The notes beneath the pieces were generated by a model. The model worked only from the letters and a program-made list of their open reading frames with translations. It did not search any database and was not told where the DNA came from. A stretch of DNA of 64,000 nucleotides from Bedellia somnulentella (taxonomy: Eukaryota > Arthropoda > Insecta > Lepidoptera > Bedelliidae). Shown piece after piece: positions 41,925 through 54,015 of this stretch (positions are counted from its first letter, which is position 1; each line of letters opens with the position of its first letter). The stretch covers positions 5,704,001 through 5,768,000 of the forward strand of contig OY755179.1 of the NCBI GenBank assembly GCA_963576735.1, read 5' to 3'. The position numbers and the translations under genes are program-made.

Positions 41925-42335
41925 TTTAAATGCTTACTATTTACTTATAACCTCAATATACACAATTTATATGACAATAAATACTAACATAGACTCACAC
42001 CATTAGTGCCCATTGGGATTCCTAGCAATCATGTCGAGTATCGTTTACATTCATCAATACTTTAAAAAGAAAAGAAGTTATTTATTCGGAGCCTCTTATA
42101 GACGGAAACAAAAATTTGAAAAAAAATTATTAAAATAAAACGAACTTAAAACAAAGTTTACCTAGAAATAATAATAAAACAACATATTCAAATCTAGTTT
42201 ACAAATACTGCAAAGCTACGTATAACCTTCATACATGCCCTTTTATATAAAATAGGCATTTCGACCTCGCGACAAGCTTTTATTGTCATATAAATTGTGT
42301 ATATTGAGGTTATAAGTAAATAGTTAACATTTAAA
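41925..42335. mobile_element. MITE-like element with about 55-bp terminal inverted repeats
   Basis: Left arm 41925-41981 and right arm about 42278-42335 are reverse complements except for a base or two: 'ctatttacttataacctcaa' + 'tatacacaatttatatgaca' and its inverse. The interior holds worn LINE D sequence on the minus strand ('ccattagtgcccattgggat', 'ttacattcatcaatacttt'), so it may be a foldback formed from or around a LINE end. Confidence 0.65.
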
Positions 42336-42723
42336 GCATAGATGTACTAAAAACGTTAGATAGGTTATTTACAAGGAAACTGGCGCTTACTAGTGGCACG
42401 GATTGCGGCAGATGTACGCACACCACTAGAAATATATCCAAACAACACACCAAGAAATAGATTTGAAATGTAGGCGAGATAGCACATCTCATAGCAAGCG
42501 TTGAAAAGAGATAAACATATTTTCTCTGTACCGACGTGAAATATGACACTAAGACGACCGTTTGTCAAAGCATAATTTAGATCTATACACTCACGATACA
42601 CCTAATTTATTATAAATTATAATTAAAACGTTGTAAATTTATAATACTTACGAATGATAAGTAATCCCATCATTTTAGTAGTTTTATACTATAAATTTAC
42701 ATAGTTTATAGTTTTTGTATAAC
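42336..42723. other. No gene supported
   Basis: Overlapping minus-strand open stretches (42331-42601) exist but show no homology that could be named and no splice-compatible partners. Confidence 0.3.
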
Positions 42724-42956
42724 TGCTGTGTAGTGTCGGCGTAGAATAGCACTACCCCATTTCTTCCGGTGGGTGTACGTAAGAGGCGACTTACGGTATT
42801 GGAGCTTTTAAGTGATTTTTGGGCGATGCTGTTGGAGACCCATCACCAACAACCTTTATTTTAAAATCTTTTTCCCCACGCAACTTCTTAAAGTGGCTGA
42901 GGAATTTCTCAATTCTTAGCTCTGGCTACCCCTTTTAGGGATTTATAGCCGGTGAC
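42724..42956 (+). repeat. Element C copy
   Basis: 'ctgctgtgtagtgtcggcgt', 'tgggtgtacgtaagaggcga', 'gatgctgttggagacccatc' and 'ggctaccccttttagggatt' + 'tatagccg'. It stops before the usual 'gtgagtatatg' tail and abuts a LINE fragment. Confidence 0.85.
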
Positions 42957-43375
42957 AGCCTATTCAGGACGAATGAGGCTTTGTCGCGTACGTATTTGAT
43001 GTGGTGTTGCCATTTAAGCCGGGATCAAAGACAATACAGAGGTATTTAGTCTTTTTCATCCACGGAATAGGTGTGCCGAAGAGTTGAACAGGCCTTGGCG
43101 GATCGTGTGAGGCGCGTCCCTTCCGAAAGAGTATGGCTGCGCTTTTAGAGAGATTAACCTCGATTCGCCATTAGCTGAACCACTCCCCGAGTTGTGTTAC
43201 GGCTCGCTGAAGGTCTGAAGCCGTATGAAGTTGTGGTTGGAGTGACTCGTGTAGAGTGTCGTCTGCAAAGAGTGCTAACTCCACCAGCGGTGTACGCGGG
43301 ATGTCGTTAGTGAATATATTGAAAAGTACCCAGAGCTCCGTTGAGAAGGGAATGACCTACTATACTACAGGAAAA
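42957..43375 (-). pseudogene. Jockey/R1-group LINE reverse-transcriptase fragment
   Basis: Minus strand reads FNIFTNDIPRVPLVELALFA, DDTLHESLQPQL, DLQRAVTQLGEWF, stop, then EVNLSKSAAILFRK and PVQLFGTPIPWMKKTKYLCI. The FADDT box and the following KCK/KSAA-type and WxxKxKYLG-type blocks are those of Jockey/R1-group RTs. One in-frame stop was noted; only the palm-thumb part remains. Confidence 0.75.
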
Positions 43376-44988
43376 GCCCAGTAGGTGGATTGCGAGTTTT
43401 ATCGAATCGTTTACTTTAAGTCTTATTAAAGTAATGATACCAAAATTTATTTACTAATGTTCTATGTGTTATTATCTTATATTCTTTTAGCTATTTCTGT
43501 TTTTTCTCTTCAATAAATAAATAGTGCTATCCTTAGCCAAAAGAGACAGATATGTATTGTTTTCACTCAGATGTATGGAACTCAATCATTCTGATCAAAA
43601 AGAAAATTTCGATTGAAACTCGCAATCCGGCTACAAGTGCCCTGAGTTGGTGCGTTCTCCACATCATATAGCCAATGCCACTCAGCTCAGTCCTCGAAAA
43701 GGTCTCGCCTTGACTTGGTGTTGGGAAGACTATCTCACTTATTTCAGGTTGGAGCTTACTTGGACCTGACGAAACAAAATTTCGGGTTACATTTGAAGTT
43801 ACTAGCCTGTTGACATTGAGTTATCTTAAAGCTCAGGACGGTTGTCAAGGTCTTATATATCGTACAAAGACAAATGAGGCAGTATTGTGGGGGAGAGATG
43901 TAAAGAGAACCATCTCTTATAGGGGAATAAATGGAAAGTGTCCGATGTCCATCAATCATCTTTAAATAAACCGACCAAAGTGGCGTCAGTGTAAGAAGAT
44001 AAAGTGATATGAATTTAGCAGCACGAGAATGTAAGGTAGAGATTCTCTAGAATGGATATATGTCCGTTAAAAATCACCAAATATTCATATTTGTATGAAT
44101 TTCTATTTGAATAATGTCAAAATGCGAATTTAAGGATTTTCTTGTTGCTCCTTCTTTTTACAAATACCTTCCGATTCTGAAGCAAGCAACAAGTCATTTT
44201 AGTTTTAAATTTTGACTTTCCAAAAAGCTGTGGGCTCTTGGCAAAATGAGGAAAAGCCCTCTCACCGGCATATATTTTGAGATTTAGATACTATTTTTTT
44301 TGTGAAAAATTCTCGATCACAAAATATTTATCACTCAACCTGGACCTCGTGTTTGTTTCTTATTCTTTCTATATTTTTTAACATTACTAATAATCAATAT
44401 TTTAACACTTCATATTTCTTTTCGTTATGCGTCGTTGTAATGAGAGTAAAGAGACTAACAAAACTGTAGTTTCATTCAATCGAAATATTATTTTGTGAAC
44501 AACACAATACATTTGTGTCTCTTTCACTCCTTAGTGTTATTTTAACTCGTCGTCGTCAACAGAATTTATGTAAAAAAAAAAACTGAAAATACTTTATCAC
44601 TGTCTTAGGGTAATCAAAACCAGAATTAGGTAATAAGACGTGCATTTGGCTCTGGTATACCGTTATTTTTGAAATCTGGAATCCCGGTTGCAACCCCTAA
44701 TCGTCATGATGCCACAGTCTTACATATCGGTTTATAGCGTGGAGGCATCTATAATATGCGATGTTTTTCATTCACCATATCGATTAAAAAAATCGGTGTT
44801 TTGTTCATATCTATGGTCATCCCTAGTATGAAATAAATAAAAAAAAGAAAATTTGTTATTGTTTTGTTTGTTATTGTTGTTATTTCAAATATTGATCAAG
44901 CAAAAAGCAAGGATCCTATTATTCATTATATAAAATACTATAAGATTTTTTAGTTCTAATTGAACGCTCACAAATTATAGAAGAAACA
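43376..44988. other. Intergenic; upstream of the zinc-finger gene
   Basis: No repeat from this window and no long ORF recognised. It should include the promoter of the gene starting at 44989; no core element could be named. Confidence 0.35.
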
Positions 44989-47900
44989 ATGAATAAAATT
45001 TGTCGAATTTGCTTAGAAGAAGGCGTTCTCTCATCTATATTTGCCAGAAATTACAACCTAACACTTTGTGATATGATAGAATATTGTTGTAACATTAAGG
45101 TAAGTAATTAACTAAACAGCTTACAAATACCATACAACGTCTCACTTCATTTTACTAAACTATTGAGAATATATATTTATATTAAACTTTGTTGTTGTTG
45201 TTTTAATAGAAACAACTGGTTTAAAAACAAGAGAAGAATAGGCTCAAATATTTTAAGCTGGTGCTAAGAAACACAAGATTCATAATATTGTCAATGCTAC
45301 TGAAAGTTAATTACCATCTGGTGATGTAAACTTTGCAGTTCTCGGAAGATTTATTAGTCAATATGTACATACAACAATATGACTGAGAAATGGGAGACCA
45401 GTAGCAGATTTTAAGCCTTATATTGAATTCAACAAGAGGAAAACATAGCTATTCGTACTGACCCTTTTAACAACACCTGTACTGATGGCTTTGGTAGTAT
45501 AATTGTAATTATAAAAAAAAACAAATATTATCAATCTAGATAAATACAATTATTTTCAGTATTGGAATCAAGCCTCACATAAATAGTATTTATTAAGCTA
45601 GACAATTTATTCAGTACCTACTTAGGGTGCGCTTTCTCTTACATAACTTTTTAACTCCTATCATCAGAGGTCCAGAAATATTTCACATACCATTTAAAAT
45701 CATAATGATCAGTCTTCATAAAAAAATCAAGTCATAAATATTAAAAAAATACTTACTTACTTACTACGTTGGCTCGATGACCCAAAGTGAGTCTTGGCCT
45801 CCGATACGAGATTTCGCCATTTGTCTCGGTCTAGTGTGGTTTCTCGCCAATCACTTGCTAGAAGCTTACGAAGATCCGCTTCTACCACATCACACCAGCG
45901 GTATCATCGAAATTCATAGATAGATAGATAGATTAGTGTTTTGGTTTCCGCACATAGCACATCGAAATTCATAATATCACTAATTATACATTTTGTATTT
46001 AATAATATTTGTTTTAATATATTTGTTTATACTAATGACCAACAATATAATCATTTCAATAAATAACTATATTATTCATAAATGTTTTTTAGTCATATAT
46101 TTAAAAAAAATAATTAATTAATTATATGTGTTTTATCTGTATTTGCTTGCTTGTTTGCCTGCTTGAAGCTTGGTTGCATGTAAAGGCTTGGGTGCGAAGG
46201 GGTCGCGCCCCCTGCTTCGGTGGGTCGCAGACAAAGAAAAGTTAGGTCACATTAAGTTAGGTTTGGTTAGATTATGTATAAAACGAGCGAGCGGTGCGAG
46301 CCCCTTTATTGCATGATTCATGCCTATTATTTATTTTAGTAACAATATTATCAATAAAAATAATATGTCCATTGAATGTTATCTTATGAGGAAAAAAGAT
46401 ATTAAAAAAAATAGTTTTAAAAAGATTCTTGGTTGTAACAGTATTAATTAAAAAATTATGATCACTAACTGCTATGACCTCCGTTGATAGTATTAAAAAT
46501 GTATAAATAAAGAAAGTATGAAAACTAAAATTATGAAGAGTGATTATTATGAACACAAATCGTAAGTAACAGGACAAATATGATTTAGAATTTTATGTGA
46601 ACCAATATGGACCCACCTACTTTTGCATCCTTGGCCTTAACTTACATACATATACTCATGGCCATAAATCCCAAGAAAGGGTAAACTCCTCAGCCACATT
46701 CGGAAGTAGATAGGGGTGAAGATGGTAGAAATAAAGTATTATTGGTGATCGGTCTTCAACACATTGCCCAAAAACCACTTAAAAAAGCCCCATACCAGTA
46801 GTCGCCTCTTGCAGAACCCGTGGGTAGAAAGGGGTAGTGACAATCTAAGCTGTCACTACACGGCAATATCCTTTGCTTTAAGCCTTTATAATAGTAAATT
46901 GTAAAATAAGTTACAGGGCATAGAAAAACGATTGTTTTTTTTATCCTGAACTATAAATTTGTTTCAGATAAGCCAAAGTGATGGCCTACCAGACCAACTA
47001 TGTAGCAATTGTGTCTACAAATTGGGAATAGCATATCATTTCAAGCAAACCTGTGAGAGTGCTGATATAAGATTGCGACAGTATCTAGGTTTACCACTGT
47101 GCAGTAAGTAAGTAAAAGTATTAGTTACAATATTACATACATACATAAACTCACTCCATGCGTTCCCATGGGGTAGGCTGAGATTCAGCACCTCGTGAAC
47201 TGCTCAAGCAGCATTTACATTCATCAATATTTTCATACATGGCTTTTTTTGTCGTATCTTTGTATCATTGTCCTCTACTGATCAAATTAGCTGAATATAT
47301 CTTTTTATATACTAATTTACTTTCATGCATACTATCTTAGTAATAGTAGTAACAATCAGGAATTATCTTTCTGTGCTAATTCAATATGCTTTATTTGGAA
47401 TATAAAAGTTTCTTAGAATTACAATGTTTGCTATATTTTCGGCTGGGGTTTATCAGTAGTGGTATGATAAGATTTATCGATTTATTTAACAAAAGCTCTT
47501 ACTACTATACATATTATTACAGATTTCGCGATGCTGCCATGACCACTGATCCAGTTATAGTAAGTAGTCTACTGCTGCTCAGCTTTCATGAAATATATCG
47601 TTATTGTTAATCTATACCTATATTTTTGTTCTAATATCTTATATACTTAAGTATTATCTGAGGAATAACATGTCTATTGTCGTGACATTGCTGACACTGA
47701 GATAAAATTATTTGAAATAAAGCAAGTGTGGAGGAATGGTTTAAAAAAGAGAGATCTCTGTTACGAAAAAATATGTTACGTTGCTCGTCTAGTGAATTGA
47801 GGCTATTCATATGGCTACACATTTAAGGCTACCTTAACACATGGCTATAAATCCCATGAATGGATATCCAGAGCTTCAGAATAAGATTTAACTTAGCTAC

Positions 47901-50900
47901 TTTTGGAAGTTGAGTGCACAAAAGATTGTTACATAAAAGATGGTTAGTGTAGTGTAAAAGCTGTGTAGTGTCGGCTTAGAATAGCACTACCCCATTTCTT
48001 CCGATGGGTGTACGTAAGAGGCGACTAACGGTATTGGGGCTTTTAAGGAATTTTTAGGCGATGTGGTTGGAGACCCATCACCAACAACCTTTATTTTTAT
48101 CATCTTTTCCCCACTCATATTACCAAAAGTGGCTGAGGAATTTCTAATTCCTTAGCTCTGGCTACCCCTTCTAAGGATTTACAGCCGTGAGTATATGTAT
48201 GTATGGTAAGTGAAGGGTCTCTAGGTGCATGGCCTAACAATTATTAAGAAAGCACGTATAGCCTCAGTCGCCTCCTGTGGTACCCACGGGAAGAAATGGG
48301 TTAGTGATATTTTACGCCGAAATTATACAACTAAAGCTTATAAATCTACACTAGGAGGAAATCCGTTTAAACCGTAAGGTAGTTATTTTAATAACTATCT
48401 TATTTATAGAATATTTGCTCCATCGAAGAAAATCCTCGTGTTTGGGTTTCTGTGACCTCTTGCTGTCAATATCATGTCAATGTCATAGATCAGTGTCATG
48501 TTATGACCAATTCACCATTCGGTTTTTTTTGTTTCCCCACCATGAACAACCTTTACCAAATCCAGGATAAATATAGCATAAGTCACACGTTACATCACAT
48601 GTGTACAGAAGTGTTACTAAGTCTGCCAACCCTTCGGGGTTATACGGCGTAAATGTTTGAGTGACGTTAATTTTCTTTGTTGATTTTTTATATAATTAAC
48701 TTTTTATTTTCTAGGCTCCAACTCATACGATAATAGTGAAAAAATGGTGAGTTTTATAAATAGTAAATATTTTATCAATTAATTATTAAACACATAATCA
48801 GTCAATCGTCTTTTTTATACGATACTATATTTGTTTCGTTATTTTCCAGTAAATGCATAAAGCCCCTAAAGAAGTACACGAACTACAAACGAAAGAGCGA
48901 GGCTGAGAAACAGAAACGAGGTCCCAAACCAAAACCGAGGCCGGTTCACTCGTGTTTCGAATGTGATAAGGAGTTCAGATGTCAGGCACAGCTGGATATG
49001 CATGTCAGGTAAGAATTGGAGTAACACTCACTCTTTGGTGCAACTTACATGCGGCTAAAATACCAAAAAGTCTTTACAATGGAAAACTTAATTTATTTCA
49101 TCACAGCCCATATATTGTCTATCTTGAGTAGGATAACATGTCCACAGCCGTTAGTGCTCATTAGTAGACTACCGTGGTAGTTACCGAGTTTGATGGCTTT
49201 ACATACCCTTCAAAGGCAGAATCTAATTTTTTATAGATTTTAGGTGATTCGGCCTTCAATGTCCTTACAAATTAGGACATCAGAAATTCAATAGGTGACC
49301 CCGAAAATCAAGGGAAGTAAATCAAACGCTCCAACCATTAACCATGGAAGTAGCTGTTATTTATAATAGTTTAGCTATCCATCTATACTCACGGTTACCA
49401 ATACCAAAAAGTCATTGTCAGAATCTTAGATATCAAAATTCCTCAGCCTCATTTCGAAGCTGAGTAGCGAAGAGATCGTAAAATGAGAGATGGTTGTTGA
49501 TACGTTTCTAACCACATAATCGCCCAACAATTGCTCAAAGGTCTCATTTTCTTATTCGAGGACACCCACCGAAACAAATAGGTTACTGTCATTCTAAATA
49601 ATAATTCCAAGTACTAATACCAATGTATTATATTAGAACCCACACAGGCGACCGTCCATTCGCGTGTGCGTATTGTCCGCGGCGGTTTACACAGAAACAT
49701 AACCTCACCATACACACGAGACTGCACACGGGCGAGAAACCGTTTCAGTGCGAGATTTGCAGGTAAGACAACTATCATCATATACTTAGAGGTATATATC
49801 CCAAAAAGAGGTTGCCAGAGCTTCAGAATTAGAAATTATTCTGCCACTTTTGGAAGTTAAGTTGGGGAAAATATTATTGAATAAAGGTTGATGTCCGATC
49901 GCATCGCCTAACTATCACTTAGCAATCACTTAAAGCCCCAATATCCTTCCTCTTCTTCGTTAGTTGTCTTTTACGATATCCGCGGGAGAAATTTCGAACT
50001 TTCATCGAAATTGGTTCTGTAGTTCAAATATGAAAAGTTATTACTAACTGTTTTAAAAAAAAGGTTTAGCAGTTCAAACATAAAAACGTTCACTAAACTT
50101 AGTATACCCTAGTATAGTATTATATTATCTGTGGTATACCTAAGTGAATATTCTGTTCGAATAAAGTGTATCCATGGAAAGTGGCAAATTGCCACTGGCA
50201 ATAAGCTTGCCCCCTATCACGCAAGGTAGTTTGCGAATAAACGGATACTTATACAACCGCTTGTATGATTTTCATATACGATCAAAATGTTCTACTAATG
50301 CTACAAGGAACACCTTATTAGGAAAATCATAAAAGTTTTCTCAGTAACCTTGATGTTGTAATTAGTGGATGGGATAAGTCTAATTGATTGTGAGATTAAT
50401 AAATAAAGAATAAATAAAGGAAAGAAAAATTTCGACACAGGCGGGAATCGAACCCGCGACCTCGGGTATACGCCCCGACGCTCTGCCAACTGAGCCACCG
50501 TGTCAATTGGCTGCCAGTGCGAAATTCTTCTATCCTTTATTTCTTTTACACGTTTAAGTAGTGTTTGCGTTTCCTACCTCCGAATTTCAACTAATTCGGA
50601 AGGCCACTTGTCTACCTTTTCGGATAGAATGCAAATGTTGGAAACGCCTAACTATCACATAATTTAAATCTTTTTGTTCATGAAAACCTCATGTGGGGAT
50701 TATTACTAATAAATAAAGAATAAATAAACATGAGGTTTTCATGAACAAAAAGATTTAAATGATTGTGAGATTGTGTCTGTTGTGGTGCTTTAGTTGTAAT
50801 AAACTATTATTCTTCTTACAGTAAGCGATTCTCAGCCCACAGCAATCTGCAAACTCATTTGAAAATCCATACTGGACAGAAAGATCATGTAAGTTTAGTA

Positions 50901-53900
50901 AGATTATTGATACTTCTGAATCTATCTCTTGGCAAAATAAAGCTCGAAATTATTTAGAATATTAGATTATTCAAAGGTGTTTTTCATATTACGACATTAA
51001 AACAAGAAAAACCAGAATTGGCTTCAACAAAAGGTTTAAATAGACCCTGTTCAGACGTAAAGTTCGACATGTAGCAGGAATATATAGCAATATATTATTT
51101 CATGTAACAATTAAAACCGAATGAAGCGAGAGATTCTAAAAAAATGCTGAATGGCTATGAACAATAATAGACTACAGGCCCATGCTGTAAAATTGATGGG
51201 TCATTTGAACCACCAGGTGACCTATCTAGAACGATATAAGAGCATTAAATAATAGCGACATGATAGTCCAGTGGATAGAACACCCGCCCGAAAAACAGAA
51301 GGGCGTGAGTTCCAATCCTGGGACGGACCTACACCAATTTGTCTTTTCTAAAGTCATATGTGTGGTTAATTTATCATGGTTGCTAACGGTGAGGGAAAAC
51401 ATCGTGAGGAAACCCACATGGCTGAGTTGTACTTAGTCATGTGACAGTGTATTCGTACAAAACGGCGATAGGCCTGCCCCCTATCACGTGAGTACACTGT
51501 CTAAGCAAAACGTGGGTACCTTCTCTGGAAACTAGATGGCGCTTGCCATGTGAGTTCAGGAGTATTGGTACCTCTGCCAACCCCTTCGGGGATAAACGGC
51601 GTGAACGTTTATGTTATGTTTATGTTATGTAAATAATAAGTTTCAGCACTATGCCGTCGCTTGTAAGCTGTCCAACTGAGTGCAGGTGAGAATTCGAAAG
51701 TACAGGTAGAGTGGGTACATTTTGGTCACATATTTTTGTACGGCATTCTTATCATCGATAGATCCAATAAAAATAATAAGAAAACGCGCAGTGCCGTAAA
51801 AAAATGGTGCGCCACAAAGTCGGTTTTTTTTTATTTTCCGACAATTACCGGGGTAAATTTGGTCATTTGATTTTGTACGGCATCTGTGTCATACTATTTC
51901 AATACTGCTTCTAATCCATTATTCCGCAACGCCGTACAAAAATCATGCGACAAGGGAAAAAAATCGAGGGTTGCAATCTTCCTTAAATATTACTCTACCT
52001 GTACTTTCGAATTCTCACCTGCACTCAGTTGGACAGCTTACAAGTGACGGCATAGTGCTGAATCTTATTATTTAATGCTCTTATATCGTTCTAGATAGGT
52101 CACCTGGTGGTTCGAATGACCCATAATTTTTTCAGCGTGGGCCTGTAGTCTATAACAACCAAGCATTCTGAGTTAAATTACTTAAATAAAAAAAAAACAA
52201 TACAATTCAGTAATAAATAAAGAATAAATAAAGGAAAGAAAAATTTCACCACAGGCGGGAATTTTTTTCTTTCCTTTATTTATTCTTTATTTATTAGTGA
52301 TAATCCCCACATGAGGTTTTCATGAACAAAAAGATTTAAATAATGCAATTCAGGATATTATTTTGTTTTTATTTTTTAGTGCTCTGAGAGTGTCTTAGGA
52401 AGTTTAAACCTTTTTTATATGAACCAAAAATATGAGCAGCTTAAATTAAAGTCATAAAGGGAACATATTATGATAAAAATATCACGTGGTGTTCGAAAGT
52501 ATGAATGCTTTTTCCTTCTCTTTGGGGATATAAGCCTTAAACTTAAACGATGAAAATACACTTTTTAAACTCTCGCGCTATACATAATAATCGGGATTAA
52601 CCAACCAAATATTGCTAGATCATATGTTTGCCCGACGTACGTACGTATGATACACCTACTGGTGCCGTGAGGTGTGCTGACACGTCGGGCAAACATATCA
52701 AGTAAGTGATTTAAACGATGAAATTGTAGTAGGGGAGGCCGTAATGCTACGCATTGCATTTGTTCGAACGTCGTAGAAACCTATTGGATTTGTAGTTTAT
52801 GTTTCAAAATGAAAAAAAGTATTACAAGTTTTCATTTTAGTGGGGGAGAGAGCGTATATTATTTTTCAAAAATATTAAAAAAAAATGTTGTTTAGTAATA
52901 CTCGAGCGTGTCAGCCATTAACAGTATAAACGCGATTTATATTTCTGATAACCATTAAATGTAAGGGTTATCGTTATCGGATACCATTTTAAATAAAATT
53001 TAACGACAATGTTCAGACTTAACGCCTGTACAAATATTACGCCAAAACACCATCGCCGGAACAATGCCGTCACACGAATCGAGCGCTTGAAGATTCTTCA
53101 CCATCTAATCTCTTAACGCCACGTCCAAATCCTCAGATTTTCCAGATTTGCACTCTTTTAAATGTACTTAACCTACCTTTACTAAATCTGACGCGCTCAA
53201 GTTATTCGGAGATTTTTTTTACTTATCTGACGAATTCCCCTCAGTATACCCCGCTATATGAAGGGTTCATACACGGTAGATGTACATTAAAGGGTACAAG
53301 GATTCTCCCTATATAAAAACCTGATACTCTCGAGTCACTTCAAAAAACCCCGCCCGCTTCGCCTCCCCTACTATAGATAAGTGTTAATAATTCCCAATAA
53401 TTGTTTTTGCAGACTTGCAGTCTTTGCAACAAATCATTTATCACATCAACTGGTCTCACCCGACATATGACCAAACATCGCGCTGTGAAAGATTATAAGT
53501 GTGAACAGTGCTCAGCCGGCTTCGTACAACTACGATATTTGGTAAGCAAATATATCATATCTTGGGTAAAACAAGGGCATAATTGTACTATTCGCAATTT
53601 TACTGTAGAGCCATAAAACGTTTTCAAACTGCTTGTAAAGTTGTGAAAAGTACAATCGTGAACTGGAGCTCTCTGGTTCTTTAAAACCTAACGTTATGAA
53701 AGTCTTTGTTCCAACAATAAAGTAATAATAATAATAATAATAAAAGATTTTATTTGTCTTTAACACATACAACAAAAAAAAATGGTGACATGACAACAAA
53801 CAATAAGAAAGAAGTATTAACAAAGCGAACAATAGCATATAACAGCAAAATAAAAGACAAAATGGTACAGAGCTCGGTCTATCCACTACAAGCAGATAGC

Positions 53901-53982
53901 TCCGATTTTCAGCTCTGACCAAACCTTAAGACTACTTACACTTAAAACTAACTTAGAACTAATTTCAATACACATGCACTCG

Positions 53983-54015
<33 letters not shown>

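Noticed and set aside
42331..42601. Overlapping minus-strand ORFs of 72 and 78 codons
   Set aside because: Two frames of the same unremarkable sequence, no motif, no splice context.
46272..46577. 101-codon minus-strand ORF in zinc-finger intron 1
   Set aside because: Ile/Phe/Asn-rich translation of AT-rich intron sequence; antisense to the gene; no family recognised.
47104..47107. Earlier donor for zinc-finger exon 2 at 47104
   Set aside because: Joining there puts a stop codon within a few residues of exon 3; ending at 47107 gives an open frame.
48452..48652. 66-codon plus-strand ORF
   Set aside because: It ends within a SINE B fragment and contains no recognisable domain.
50434..50504. 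Functional tRNA gene
   Set aside because: The cloverleaf is complete but the anticodon loop lacks U33, and the same head joined to the same body recurs at 26.8 and 34.4 kb, so it is a SINE head.
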